A program made the position numbers and the translations under genes. A stretch of DNA of 56,393 nucleotides from SLID01 sp041667545. GTDB lineage: Bacteria > Omnitrophota > Gorgyraeia > Tantalellales > Tantalellaceae. Below, piece after piece: positions 1 through 8,914 of the stretch. The notes beneath the pieces are model-generated. The model was not told the DNA's origin and did not search any database. It saw only the letters and a program-made list of their open reading frames with translations. The stretch spans positions 1 through 56,393 of the forward strand of contig JBAYES010000006.1 of NCBI GenBank assembly GCA_041667545.1. The letters are read 5' to 3'. Position 1 is the stretch's first letter; every line of letters starts with the position of its first letter.

Positions 1-168
1 ACATAGGGCCGAAGCAATCTCCCTCCGAAATATTTTCATATTATGAGATCACTTCGTCGCCCCCTTCGGGGGCTCCTCGTGACGACGGCGTTGGATTCTA
101 CTGCGGATAACTGAGGTGTTACCCTCGTAACGACGGCGTAGGATTCTACTGCAGATGACTGAGATGTT
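1..168 (-). repeat. Palindromic dispersed repeat, two units
   Basis: Two tandem units lie in minus orientation. The first (about 1-122) holds a GC-rich hairpin around 61-73 (CCCCC, loop, GGGGG) inside a CGTCGTCACGAGGAG-type core. Its tail (7-52) matches the right-hand copy at 25570-25625 almost base for base. The second unit (about 123-168) keeps only the core and the CTACTGCAGATGACTGAGATG-like part. No reading frame is convincing here. The same family recurs in opposite orientation at 25352-25748, so the copies flank about 25 kb in inverted order. This looks like a REP/MITE-type non-coding repeat; what mobilises it cannot be seen. Confidence 0.85.
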
Positions 169-226
169 GCTCCGCCTTTGCCCGCTCCAACAATCAAAAA
201 TCCGTCTCCCTTTTTACCAAAATATC

Positions 227-262
227 TTGAGTTGAAGGCGTTGCCATGGTAATATCCTGTAG
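227..262 (+). promoter_or_regulatory. Putative sigma70-type promoter for the first operon
   Basis: A -35 box TTGAGT (227-232) and a -10 box TAATAT (250-255) are separated by 17 bases. CATGG directly precedes the -10, giving an extended -10 (TGG). The same TTGCCATGGTAATAT block recurs at 25769-25783 before gmd. Transcription would start near 262 and read through the hairpin at 375-424 into the sugar transferase. Inferred from sequence only. Confidence 0.5.
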
Positions 263-374
263 AAAGGGTTATCCTCGCTCTTCGTCAAGTACGGAGCATA
301 AGTGTCTCGGGCTGATTTGGCGTGAGACTAAAAAGCAAATTCCTACCAGTTAAGATCGAAGGATGGAAGACTGA

Positions 375-424
375 ATGTTATCCCCCATAAATATTGTTTC
401 AACAATATTTATGGGGGATAACAT
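375..424. repeat. Perfect 24-bp inverted repeat (hairpin)
   Basis: Bases 375-398 and 401-424 are exact reverse complements separated by only two bases (TC). Pairing stops sharply at both outer ends. The element sits in the presumed 5' leader of the sugar transferase gene, 19 bases before its start codon. It has no following T-run, so it is not a classical terminator. Because it begins with ATG in frame with the gene, automatic gene calling can wrongly include it in the protein. Confidence 0.9.
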
Positions 425-443
425 AGAAGGTGAAAACTCAAAA

Positions 444-1130
444 ATGAAATTATATGCGCTATATACCAAAACCCATAAAGTATTAAAAGATGAATGGTTT
501 ATGCCTTCTTTGCCCGACGGTTTTGACCTTAACCTTTTTGCTTCCAATGTTTGTGGGGGAGAATATCTTTCAGAAAATTTTAAATTGGCTATTTTAGCAA
601 AAACAGACTTTATTATTGAAGCTATTAAAGAGAACTTAGGGAATATATTCGTATATTCAGATGTGGATATGCAATTTTTCGAACCGGTCAGCCAGGAACT
701 AAAACGCTTGGTCCAAAACCGTGACATTGTTTGTCAGAAGGATGGACCGGGCCCAGATGCCCCGCTTTGTACGGGTTTTTTCGTGATGCATGCTTCAAAA
801 AAAAATCTGGTTTTGTGGAAACTGCTGAAGAAGGTTGTTGAAAAGGAAAAAAGGGATCAGACTGGGTTCAACCGGCTTATAAAGAAAAAGGGGAAATACG
901 CCTCGACAAAATTTTTTTTTACAAGATTCGACTATCAATATTTGCCGATAAAATATTTCGGCGGAGGGACCTTGTCAGGACGGTATTGGAATCCTGGAGA
1001 CGATCTTGTTGTGCCTGAAAACATTGTCTTACATCATGCTAATTACACAAGTGGCGTTGAAAACAAGATAGCACAACTTAAATATGTCAGGAATGTGGTA
1101 AACAAGCGTCATAATTTTTCTTCCGAATAA
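444..1130 (+). CDS. Glycosyltransferase-like protein (DxD sugar transferase)
   Basis: Predicted 228-residue cytoplasmic protein resembling nucleotide-diphospho-sugar transferases with a GT-A fold. The sequence YSDVDMQFF contains the DxD metal and nucleotide-sugar binding motif, preceded by a region that fits the donor-binding half. A glycine-rich stretch (FGGGTLSGRYW) and a late HHAN motif suggest the acceptor side. I start it at ATG 444 (MKLYALYT) because an AAGG lies upstream and because an in-frame ATG at 375 lies inside the perfect hairpin. It heads a plus-strand set with the amidotransferase and sulfotransferase, so it probably adds a sugar to the same glycan. Base composition is AT-rich like its neighbours. 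The family is fairly sure; donor and acceptor are unknown. Confidence 0.7.
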   Translation: MKLYALYTKTHKVLKDEWFMPSLPDGFDLNLFASNVCGGEYLSENFKLAILAKTDFIIEAIKENLGNIFVYSDVDMQFFEPVSQELKRLVQNRDIVCQKDGPGPDAPLCTGFFVMHASKKNLVLWKLLKKVVEKEKRDQTGFNRLIKKKGKYASTKFFFTRFDYQYLPIKYFGGGTLSGRYWNPGDDLVVPENIVLHHANYTSGVENKIAQLKYVRNVVNKRHNFSSE

Positions 1131-1278
1131 TTGAAAAGTAATTTGAAACTTGAAAAAATCAAATGAGTACCCATAATTCTTGGCACCACTTCTGCTCTGG
1201 TCAACTTGACAATGATCATCAATTCCGTATGCTGGCAGAGATTTAGAGCAAACAGCACCCTTATGCGAGGTTAAAAAG

Positions 1279-2382
1279 ATGAAAAGATGCAAACGCTGTG
1301 TTCTGCCAGAGACAGTACCAGGTATATTTTTTAATCAAGCCGGGATTTGTAGCTTTTGCCTTTCCTATAAAAAAGAAGTTTATTTTGGAGAGGAAGAGCT
1401 GAGAAAAATAATTGATTCGATTAAGAATAAAAATAGTCATTATGACTGTATTGTTCCTTTAAGCGGAGGCAGGGACAGCTGTTTTGTTTTATATATGGCT
1501 AAAGTTGTATATGGGCTAAAGGTTTTAGCCGTAAATTATGATAATGAATTTAGGAATGATCAAGCGTTGACTAATATGCATAATGCTTGTAAGCGTCTTA
1601 ACGTGAAACTTATTTCGTTTTGTTCTAAAATTAATATTGCGAAGAAAATGGTTCGTTCCGGTATCGGTGCCGGTATTTCTAAGGGTTTTTGCGGGATAGT
1701 GGGGCCGCTGTGTTCTGCTTGTTCTTATGGTTATAAAAGCGTAGTGTATCGTGCTGCAAAAACAAACAATGTGCCGTTAATATTGTGGGGAGAATCTCAA
1801 GCCGAACAAACTTTACATATGAGAAAAATACCAAAGGACGAGTCCTTAAAACAGAATAAATCTGGATATTTGGGGCACTACTTTAGACTTATGTATGGGT
1901 GGTTTAGATTGTTGCAACAGTTTGAATTTCCTGCCAACAGCAATAATACTCTATTTACTCCGGCATTAAAAAATAAAGATATCAAAGAAATTCGCCTATT
2001 TGACTATATTGTGTGGGATAGAAACAAAATAAAAGAAACAATTACAAAAGAGCTCGATTGGGAAAAGCCTATCGGTTTTATCTCCACATGGAGAACTGAT
2101 TGCAAATTACACCATTTCATGAACTATTGCCATTTTAAAATGTTTGGTTGCAGCAAGGACTGTTTTGGGTATTGCAATATGATAAATAGCGGTCAAATGG
2201 ACAGACGAGACGCTTTAAGACAAGAGAAGAAAATGCTGGCAACTCATTTCGATGGCATAGAAGAATTATTAAGGGATGAAATCGGACTCTCCAACAAAGA
2301 AGTTGCCACAATATTACATCTGAAATCATTTAATCTATGGGAAGGGGAGAGTATTTGTAGAATCAGAAATGTTAGTGAATAG
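1279..2382 (+). CDS. N-acetyl sugar amidotransferase (WbpG/PseA-like)
   Basis: A 367-residue PP-loop ATP pyrophosphatase. The ATP loop SGGRDS is at residues 62-67. Two CxxC pairs (C4/C7 and C24/C27) form the N-terminal zinc-ribbon typical of the family. Later cysteine-rich segments (CSACSYG, FGCSKDCFGYC) are also family features. Members turn an N-acetyl group of a UDP-amino sugar into an acetamidino group, using ammonia delivered by HisH/HisF-like partners. Those partners are not in this window. ATG 1279 follows a GCGAGG ribosome site at 1265-1270. The gene is followed after 25 bases by a sulfotransferase on the same strand, pointing to glycan decoration. Confidence 0.88.
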   Translation: MKRCKRCVLPETVPGIFFNQAGICSFCLSYKKEVYFGEEELRKIIDSIKNKNSHYDCIVPLSGGRDSCFVLYMAKVVYGLKVLAVNYDNEFRNDQALTNMHNACKRLNVKLISFCSKINIAKKMVRSGIGAGISKGFCGIVGPLCSACSYGYKSVVYRAAKTNNVPLILWGESQAEQTLHMRKIPKDESLKQNKSGYLGHYFRLMYGWFRLLQQFEFPANSNNTLFTPALKNKDIKEIRLFDYIVWDRNKIKETITKELDWEKPIGFISTWRTDCKLHHFMNYCHFKMFGCSKDCFGYCNMINSGQMDRRDALRQEKKMLATHFDGIEELLRDEIGLSNKEVATILHLKSFNLWEGESICRIRNVSE

Positions 2383-2407
2383 CATATAGATCTACAACAT
2401 ATACCAA

Positions 2408-3319
2408 ATGAAAAATAACAACAGATACCCGGATTTTTTGGTTGTTGGAGCAGGCAGAAGCGGGACAACATCATTACATGTCCTTCTAAGTGAACATCCT
2501 GAAATAGTGCTTCCGAAAGAAATAAAAGAAACTTTATTCTGGCATATTATATCTAATCCCAACAAAAGCCAGACCAAGCATCTTAAGAGGTACATTGGTA
2601 ATATAGATGATTACTTGGAACTTTTTTCTGGAACAAAAGATAATCAAATATGCGGGGAAGTAACGCCTTCTTATTTATATTACCATGATTTTGTTATTTC
2701 TAACTTAAAAAAAATTCACCCCAACTGGAAAAATCTAAAAATTGTAATCATTCTTAGAGAACCTGTTTCCAAAGTTATTTCACATTTTCACTTTGTGACT
2801 AACCATTTAAAAATTAAAGATAAATCTTTAAAGCAAGCTTTGCAACTAGAAAATAAAAGGCTTAAAGAAAATAAATGTTTGCCGGATCTTTACTATTTAG
2901 ATAACACAATGTATTACAAGCAAGTAAAAGCGTTCCAAGAAAATTTTAAGAATTTAAAAATTCTTTTTTTCGAAGACTTAAAGAATGATCCATCTTTGGT
3001 CATGAGAGAGCTTTGTTCTTTTCTGGAAGTAGACTCAACTTTTAATTTTAGCAATTTAGAAAAGAAACACAATGCTTCTATAAAAAAAATGATCCCTAAA
3101 AATAAAATTTCAGAAATAACACAAAATACTTATAGATGGTTCCCTTTTAAAACCCTTATAAAACATTTAATTCCGACACGTAAAATTTATAACAAACTGA
3201 ATAAAAAAGAAAGCATTGATGAAAAGACAAAAATAAAACTGAAAGAATTATTTAGAGAGGACGTCTTGTCTTTGCAAAAATTGATAGGAATTGATTTAAA
3301 ATCTAAATGGAATTATTAA
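2408..3319 (+). CDS. Sulfotransferase (PAPS-dependent)
   Basis: A 303-residue sulfotransferase-fold protein. The 5'-phosphosulfate loop GAGRSGTTS is at residues 14-22. The 3'-phosphate site is LREPVSKVISHF, with R117 and S121 as the phosphate-binding pair. This layout is that of the carbohydrate sulfotransferase (NDST-like) branch, so the likely role is transfer of sulfate from PAPS to a sugar hydroxyl or amine. The length is normal for the family. It is last in the plus-strand set and converges on the GT4 gene at 3440. It is very AT-rich and lysine-rich, in line with a horizontally acquired island. The acceptor sugar cannot be told. Confidence 0.88.
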   Translation: MKNNNRYPDFLVVGAGRSGTTSLHVLLSEHPEIVLPKEIKETLFWHIISNPNKSQTKHLKRYIGNIDDYLELFSGTKDNQICGEVTPSYLYYHDFVISNLKKIHPNWKNLKIVIILREPVSKVISHFHFVTNHLKIKDKSLKQALQLENKRLKENKCLPDLYYLDNTMYYKQVKAFQENFKNLKILFFEDLKNDPSLVMRELCSFLEVDSTFNFSNLEKKHNASIKKMIPKNKISEITQNTYRWFPFKTLIKHLIPTRKIYNKLNKKESIDEKTKIKLKELFREDVLSLQKLIGIDLKSKWNY

Positions 3320-3439
3320 AGCTACAAAACCATATATCATTAACTTCGAATCAATTGGTTCATCAAATCTTGTCTTACTCTCTGTTACTGAAGAAAGCAA
3401 AGAAGTCCTGTTTTATTCATATGCGAAGTAGTATCAGTT

Positions 3440-4597
3440 TTACAAAAAACGCTTAATGACATTGAGGATTTTAGGAGCGGCTATTTTTACGTCATTCTCT
3501 TGTAGTGCTTTTTTCTGTGCGCGCTCGCCAAGATATGCGCGTAGTTCTTTATTTGTTAATAATTCCAGTACTTTAGCCGCCATTTTATCAACGTCTAAAT
3601 AAGGAACAACGAACCCGCAATCTTCATTAACAAACTCTACTGATCCCCCGGAACCGGCAAAACATACAATCGGCTTGCCAAGCGATGCCGCCTCAAGAAC
3701 ACTTAGCGGATACGAATCCGCCCTGGAAACCGATGCGAAGATGTCAAAAATGTTGAAATAATCTAAGGGATTAGATTTTTGACCAATAAAAAAAACGTGT
3801 TTTTTTAAGCCTGTTTTTTTTATATCATGCTGAAGACTATTGAAATAGTCTTCTCTTAAGCATTTCCCGACCCATATAAAATAAGGAATGTCACATCCTT
3901 TTACCTGAGAAATCCTGTACGCCAACTGTACAAAAAGGTCAGACCCTTTATGGTCTGCTATGGAGCCGCTTGCGCCGACAACCAAAGCATCCGATGGGAT
4001 GTCAAGTTCTTTTCGAATGTTCAGTGCCGCTTCTTTTGTAGGTACCGAATCTCCATTGGAAAGCGGGAGAAATCCATGAACAGTATCAATTTCTTTATCC
4101 GAGATCCCGTAAGTATCCGTGAGAGTATTTCTTGTGGTTCCTGAGACAGCGATATAGTGACTAGCATGTTTCTGAATATATCTTAAATTGGATTGTAAAA
4201 AAAAATGCAAGCTATATTCATTTTCATGAACATGGGCTATGACGGGACACTCGTAATGAGATAAAGTCGCCAGAACATCTCCGCTGGCGACAGAATTTAT
4301 GTAAATAAGACCAATATCTTTCCTGCGCAGTTTTTCTTTAAAAAATCCGCGATAGATTTGTTTTGTGGTATTATAAGACCCGATCCACGAAAGTATCTTT
4401 CCCTTTAACCCATACGGGGCAAGTTTTTTGAATTCCGAGATAAGGTCTCTGTTTCCTTTGCTAACATTTTTCACTAAAATTTCAAAGGGGATGTCTGTGT
4501 TTGTCTTAAACCATTTCAAAAAATGCAATAATAAAATCGATGCTCCATTACGTGAGGCGGAGTGCAAAATAAAAAGAATTTTTTTTCTGGTTTTCAT
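3440..4597 (-). CDS. Glycosyltransferase family 4
   Basis: A 385-residue GT-B glycosyltransferase. The N-terminal Rossmann half opens with KILFILHSASRNGASILL. The C-terminal half has the GASGSIADHKGSDLF segment (start of the GT4 domain) and the nucleotide-sugar motif RADSYPLSVLEAASLGKP with its glutamate. It is the last of three tandem minus-strand GT4 genes, separated from the next by 161 AT-rich bases in which I see no gene. No clear ribosome site precedes ATG 4597. It probably adds one retaining glycosidic linkage to a lipid-linked oligosaccharide; sugar specificity is not readable. Confidence 0.88.
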   Translation of the reverse strand: MKTRKKILFILHSASRNGASILLLHFLKWFKTNTDIPFEILVKNVSKGNRDLISEFKKLAPYGLKGKILSWIGSYNTTKQIYRGFFKEKLRRKDIGLIYINSVASGDVLATLSHYECPVIAHVHENEYSLHFFLQSNLRYIQKHASHYIAVSGTTRNTLTDTYGISDKEIDTVHGFLPLSNGDSVPTKEAALNIRKELDIPSDALVVGASGSIADHKGSDLFVQLAYRISQVKGCDIPYFIWVGKCLREDYFNSLQHDIKKTGLKKHVFFIGQKSNPLDYFNIFDIFASVSRADSYPLSVLEAASLGKPIVCFAGSGGSVEFVNEDCGFVVPYLDVDKMAAKVLELLTNKELRAYLGERAQKKALQENDVKIAAPKILNVIKRFL

Positions 4598-4758
4598 TTT
4601 TTATGTTTTTATTGTACTTGACAAAAATTTGAGTTTCTACTCACCAACTGTACACCTCGACTCTTCTGATTATCAATATTTTTTAAATACTGAAATACCC
4701 TCAAAGATATATCTGCAAGGGTATCTATGAAAATCCCAAATATATCTGTATGGTTTTT

Positions 4759-5976
4759 TTAGTGTACCCATTTTTCTCTGCCAGCGCCCGCCTTTGGGAT
4801 CAATTTCTGGCTAATTAGATCCGTCATTTTATCATACATATCTTGCGCGCTAAATCGAATTGCAATGCGTTCACGATTTATAGATCCCAGTCTATTGCAC
4901 AGGCAAGGATCTGAAGCAAGCTTTAGTATTTGTTCTGCAAAATTTTTTGCGTTTTCTGGTTGACTTAATAAGAAATAATTTTTGGGTCCCATTATTTCAC
5001 GAATGCCCGGTATGTCAGTCGCTACTACCGGCAAACCCGATGCCATACACTCTAAAACGCCGTTAGAACACCCTTCAGACTTTAAACTAAAAACCCCTAT
5101 ATTACTTGCGCTGAATAGACCATAAATATCTTTCACCGTGCCTAAAAATCGAATATTTCCACCGAGTCCCAGGTCAAAGGCTAATGCTTTCAGCATTTTT
5201 TTCGTACCCTGGTCCATGCCAGCCAACAATAACACAGCTTGACGATTCATCTTATGCAGTTGATCCAGAACTAACCGCCACGCCTTTAATAATGTAGCGT
5301 GATCCTTTCTGATGCTAAGATTGGCTAACATACAGGCCAAAAAGCAATTATCGTCTACTCCTAACTGGCGACGCCATGCTGCACGATCGGTTTCGGATGG
5401 ACATGGTTCAACACCATTTGGGATAAGACAGATACATTTTTGATCTACATTAAGCGCACGAAAAAGAAATCCTCTGAGATGCTCAGAATTACAAACAAAT
5501 AAAGACGCCATCCGAACCGACAATCGCTGGCTTATCCCTCCGCAAAGACTGATTCCTGCATCTCTCTGATTCCAGATACACAACTGTGCCCCCGTCAAAC
5601 GCCATACCAAATTACAAAGTATATTAGGAAGCGCAGTGTATGGCAAAATTACATCCGGATGAGCCCGCCGAAGAAGTAGAGCCATTTTTACGAGATTTCG
5701 TATCATATCAAAATTCTTCCTCCGAGGGTTAATGGAAATTACTTTCCATGGAATTCCGTATCTCTCACAAAGTTGCGCGATTTGGCCTACAAAATTAAAT
5801 CCCCAGAACTCTACTTCCATACCAATTTCCTGTTTTAAATAAAGCGCTAACATCAATCCTTGACGTTCGGATCCCCCCATCCCCAGGCTTGGTTGCACAA
5901 TAATAATACGCTTGCCTTTAAGAATAGGTGGCTTCAAAGATCGGCTTCGAATAGACTCAATAAAATTGTCTCTCAT
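4759..5976 (-). CDS. Glycosyltransferase family 4
   Basis: A 405-residue GT4 enzyme. The N-terminal half carries IIIVQPSLGMGGSERQGLML, the glycine-rich acceptor side loop typical of the family. The C-terminal half carries SIRKDHATLLKAW and the donor motif KSEGCSNGVLECMASGLP with the conserved glutamates. It lies seven bases downstream of the next GT4 gene (5984-7201), so the two are surely co-transcribed. Compared with the genes next door it is slightly less AT-rich, which may mean a separate origin. Substrate unknown. Confidence 0.88.
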   Translation of the reverse strand: MRDNFIESIRSRSLKPPILKGKRIIIVQPSLGMGGSERQGLMLALYLKQEIGMEVEFWGFNFVGQIAQLCERYGIPWKVISINPRRKNFDMIRNLVKMALLLRRAHPDVILPYTALPNILCNLVWRLTGAQLCIWNQRDAGISLCGGISQRLSVRMASLFVCNSEHLRGFLFRALNVDQKCICLIPNGVEPCPSETDRAAWRRQLGVDDNCFLACMLANLSIRKDHATLLKAWRLVLDQLHKMNRQAVLLLAGMDQGTKKMLKALAFDLGLGGNIRFLGTVKDIYGLFSASNIGVFSLKSEGCSNGVLECMASGLPVVATDIPGIREIMGPKNYFLLSQPENAKNFAEQILKLASDPCLCNRLGSINRERIAIRFSAQDMYDKMTDLISQKLIPKAGAGREKWVH

Positions 5977-5983
5977 AATTAAA

Positions 5984-7201
5984 CTACCCAGTTACGGAAC
6001 AAATAAAATCCGCTATTCGAATTGTATGGTCCCTATAATCAAAGTTCGAACCGCATAATTCGCGTCCGGAATCACTAATTTTTTTTGCATATTGAGGCGT
6101 TTTTAACAAAATTTCGATACCTGTAGCAAAATCTTTTACGTCATTGACTTTACATAAGATAGCATTTACTTCGTGTTTTAAAAATCTTGAAATTTCTCCT
6201 GCGTTTGAGCTAACAACAGGGCGTCCAGAAGCAAGATATTCACCCAATTTGTGAGGAAATCGAAACAAGTCCTTCTCGATATTCTCTAATGGTAAAAGCA
6301 GCACCTCAGCTGCTGTAATCTGTTTCTTAAGCTCATCCGCATGGATGTAACCAGAAATCATTACCTGATTATCCGGCAATCCTACGTTAGCCTGATAATC
6401 CCTGAGGAGATGCGTTATCGTGGGTGTTGTCATGCCGATCAATCGCAGTATCACCTTTATATCTCTATACCATAGTTCGGCCATAACATCGATTAGGAAT
6501 TTTGCGTTATTGGTATATCCAATCAAATCCCCACACCACAGAATATATTTATCTTTGTTTAAAGTGGAGACGTATTGATCTTTTAGGGGTTGCCATTCTT
6601 CGATATTAACCAAAATCGGCACTTTTAAAATCGGTGTTCTATATTTTTCGGTGTTGCAGAGTTTCATGACTTCTTTAAAAATATTTTCTGAGATCACTAT
6701 AATACCGTCTATTTTTCTTAAAATGAATTTAACGTAAAGATTCTTTTCTATTGATGAATATATTGGAAAGAGGGGCAACCATTCGGTTATTTCTAAAATA
6801 ACCGGCACACGGATAGCGCGGCATAGAAATATGATGAATGTAAAAATTACACAGCTTCTTCCGTAAAGATATATGCAGTCCAGCTGCTTCGTATGGCGCA
6901 ATTGGATCAGTCGCAAAAGTCCGATAAACAGACCTTTAAAACCCATGCATGTACGGTAAAAGTGGTGATTGTTTTTTAGTATGGTTTCGCCGGAAGTATA
7001 CTCAAAATCAATCCCTTTGTATGAACCCTTTGAAACGTTATTCCCGGGAACATTATAACAACCACTTAAAGAATTAAGCTGCAGAACCCTTACTTTTACT
7101 CCCTGCGCTATCAACCCTAAACTTATTAAACGTATGCGATTCGAGGCAGCTCCTCCAAATGGAAAACCAAAATCTTTTCCCGCTATGACTACATTTAGCA
7201 A
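5984..7201 (-). CDS. Glycosyltransferase family 4
   Basis: A 405-residue GT4-like enzyme. It begins MLNVVIAGKDFGFPFGGAAS, a nucleotide-binding N-terminal strand plus glycine loop. The C-terminal donor-binding segment is RFPHKLGEYLASGRPVVSS, with a glutamate in the usual place. Unlike its neighbours it lacks the usual GRL/KG loop spacing, so it belongs to a divergent subgroup. It is first of the three GT4 genes read on the minus strand; upstream lies the frameshifted fragment 7275-7555. A sugar-transfer role in the same glycan is likely. Confidence 0.85.
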   Translation of the reverse strand: MLNVVIAGKDFGFPFGGAASNRIRLISLGLIAQGVKVRVLQLNSLSGCYNVPGNNVSKGSYKGIDFEYTSGETILKNNHHFYRTCMGFKGLFIGLLRLIQLRHTKQLDCIYLYGRSCVIFTFIIFLCRAIRVPVILEITEWLPLFPIYSSIEKNLYVKFILRKIDGIIVISENIFKEVMKLCNTEKYRTPILKVPILVNIEEWQPLKDQYVSTLNKDKYILWCGDLIGYTNNAKFLIDVMAELWYRDIKVILRLIGMTTPTITHLLRDYQANVGLPDNQVMISGYIHADELKKQITAAEVLLLPLENIEKDLFRFPHKLGEYLASGRPVVSSNAGEISRFLKHEVNAILCKVNDVKDFATGIEILLKTPQYAKKISDSGRELCGSNFDYRDHTIRIADFICSVTG

Positions 7202-7274
7202 TTCTTTATTCTCCTCGGTTATTTATATAAAGTTCTATCTTTCTACGTATCTGTTCCCCTTTTAGATATAATTA

Positions 7275-7555
7275 TCATCTGTTTAGCGGGATTACCTGCA
7301 ACAATTGTGCTATCGGTTCTTCATTATCGCGCAATCCTAAAATTGCCAATTCTTTACAATTCGGTTTTATTATCTTTAAAAGATTATGTAAAATGTTTTG
7401 CAATTGGTAATAAAAAACTGGATATATTTCTCCTGAACATGGGTAGCCCTGAACAGATTATATATAAAAAAAGCCTTTTTTAAAATTAACTTGCGATCCT
7501 TAAATTCATTTAATAGCATTGTGTAATTTTTTGTACCCTCTTTTTTACCAATCAT
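7275..7555 (-). pseudogene. Frameshifted gene fragment of unknown family
   Basis: Two overlapping minus frames look like one broken gene. The first (7376-7555, 59 codons) starts at an ATG inside the end of the radical SAM gene and reads MIGKKEGTKNYTMLLNEFKD. The second (7275-7457, 60 codons, no start) reads GYPCSGEIYPVFYYQLQNIL and ends in VIPLNR. Both have protein-like composition, and the start inside the upstream gene suggests former translational coupling. Together they make fewer than 100 residues. I do not recognise the family; chance open frames remain possible. Confidence 0.35.
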
Positions 7556-8708
7556 CGTCAGCCTTAATCATCCCTTCCCAATTTAAGAAATCCCAGGCAA
7601 TTCTTACCCTGCCTTCTATTATTTCGGGCCCAATCTTGTTATCCAGCTTAGAAGCTATTGTTCCATACCCATCATAATATGGGTATAAAAAAACAGAATC
7701 AAATTGTATTTTCCTAATAATATCTAAAGTCGCAAAAAAATCCACTTCTGTTTCTGAAGGAAAACCAAGAATAATCTCAGTCCCAAGCCTTAAATTAGGG
7801 TTATATTTTTTAAATCGCAATAAAACATCTGCAATTTCCTCAACAGTGTGGTGGCGATTCATTAATTTCAAAATTCTATTACTTCCAGATTGAAGGGCGC
7901 ATGATATTTTTCGGATCTTTCTTGCTTTCACCATTTCCAACATTTCAGCTTGATAACGCAACACCCATCGGGGATGTATTTGCTCAAGATGCCAAGAAAC
8001 GTTATGTTGTCCAGAAGCCACAGATAAGCTTCCTAAAAGTTCGCCAAACGAACTTTTAATATCTAAACCATAAGCCCCGGTGTTATCGCTTAATATTATA
8101 AATTTACGAAATCCTTTACCCAAAAAGCCTTTGTACTCCTCTATACAAGTCTTTATTGACTTGCTGGTAAGTTTTCCTATTGCCTTGGTTATGGAACAAT
8201 AAGAACAATTTTCCATACACCCATGGCTAATGCGAAGATAAGCTGTTTTTTTGTTTTGCGTTCTTACGCACTTGCGAATAGTTTGGATTAAACGTTCAAT
8301 AATATTCGGTGAGAATTTTTGAGTGGCTTTTTTAGGATTGGAATAAATGGAACCGTCATCGGGTATATTCGAAAATTTTATTTTAAATTTGTCAAAAAAA
8401 ATGTCAATTTTATATAAGTCTTTGGTCGAAAGGTATCTTCCTTTGAACTCCTGGTTAAATTTTATTGGGGCTATTTCCGGCAAACAACCGAGAATAATTA
8501 ATTCCCCTTTGTATTGTTTAAACTCATTAATATACTCCCAACATTCTTCTTCTCTTTCTTTTCTGAAACTGCACGTGACAAAAATAATATAATCTGCTAC
8601 TTGCGGTTCATTTGCAATTTGATATTTATTCAACGTGAAATATTGGACGAGCTTCGAACAATCCATCAGCCTTCTCGGGCAACCATTACTTTTTATAAAT
8701 ACCTTCAT
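7545..8708 (-). CDS. Radical SAM protein, MiaB/MtaB methylthiotransferase-like
   Basis: A 387-residue protein with the two-domain plan of methylthiotransferases. The N-terminal UPF0004-like domain has the three auxiliary-cluster cysteines (C10, C46, C75). The radical SAM motif CMENCSYC gives C164, C168 and C171. The later DNTGAYGLD matches the conserved GQN-x-xAYG region of the family. The protein stops at about the end of the radical SAM barrel, so the C-terminal TRAM RNA-binding domain of MiaB, RimO and MtaB appears to be missing. An AAAGGATG ribosome site precedes ATG 8708. Its place among glycan genes and the lack of TRAM suggest a non-tRNA substrate, but that is inference. Confidence 0.82.
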   Translation of the reverse strand: MKVFIKSNGCPRRLMDCSKLVQYFTLNKYQIANEPQVADYIIFVTCSFRKEREEECWEYINEFKQYKGELIILGCLPEIAPIKFNQEFKGRYLSTKDLYKIDIFFDKFKIKFSNIPDDGSIYSNPKKATQKFSPNIIERLIQTIRKCVRTQNKKTAYLRISHGCMENCSYCSITKAIGKLTSKSIKTCIEEYKGFLGKGFRKFIILSDNTGAYGLDIKSSFGELLGSLSVASGQHNVSWHLEQIHPRWVLRYQAEMLEMVKARKIRKISCALQSGSNRILKLMNRHHTVEEIADVLLRFKKYNPNLRLGTEIILGFPSETEVDFFATLDIIRKIQFDSVFLYPYYDGYGTIASKLDNKIGPEIIEGRVRIAWDFLNWEGMIKADDDW

Positions 8709-8743
8709 TTTTGCATCCTTTTTCCATTATAAATTGATGGAGA

Positions 8744-8914
8744 ATGTACGCGCTCCGGGACTTCATCCAGGAAGCAAAGTATCATGTGAACTACGCCTTT
8801 CACAGTTATGAACGAATCAATGCTGCAAGAGATTATGCAACCGTTTTGAGGTCACACTTGTTAAAAGAGTCCGATCGCACAATTATTAATTCCAATTTAG
8901 TAGAAATACTCTAA
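8744..8914 (+). CDS. Small open frame of unknown function
   Basis: A 56-codon frame starting MYALRDFIQEAKYH, with GGAG a few bases before the ATG. It has protein-like composition (helical, charged) and fills the gap between two minus-strand genes. It overlaps the last 29 bases of the GT2 gene on the other strand. It could be the tail of a decayed gene, for example a transposase, or chance. I recognise no family. Confidence 0.25.
   Translation: MYALRDFIQEAKYHVNYAFHSYERINAARDYATVLRSHLLKESDRTIINSNLVEIL

Noticed and set aside
375..443. Longer start for the first sugar transferase (ATG 375)
   Set aside because: The extra residues would be encoded by the perfect hairpin; ATG 444 fits the family N-terminus.
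1163..1246. 27-codon frame MSTHNSWHHFCSG between the first two genes
   Set aside because: Short, no ribosome site, no family resemblance; could be a remnant but cannot be supported.
4618..4660. TTGACA as a plus-strand -35 box
   Set aside because: No acceptable -10 box at 16-19 bases and no plus-strand gene follows.
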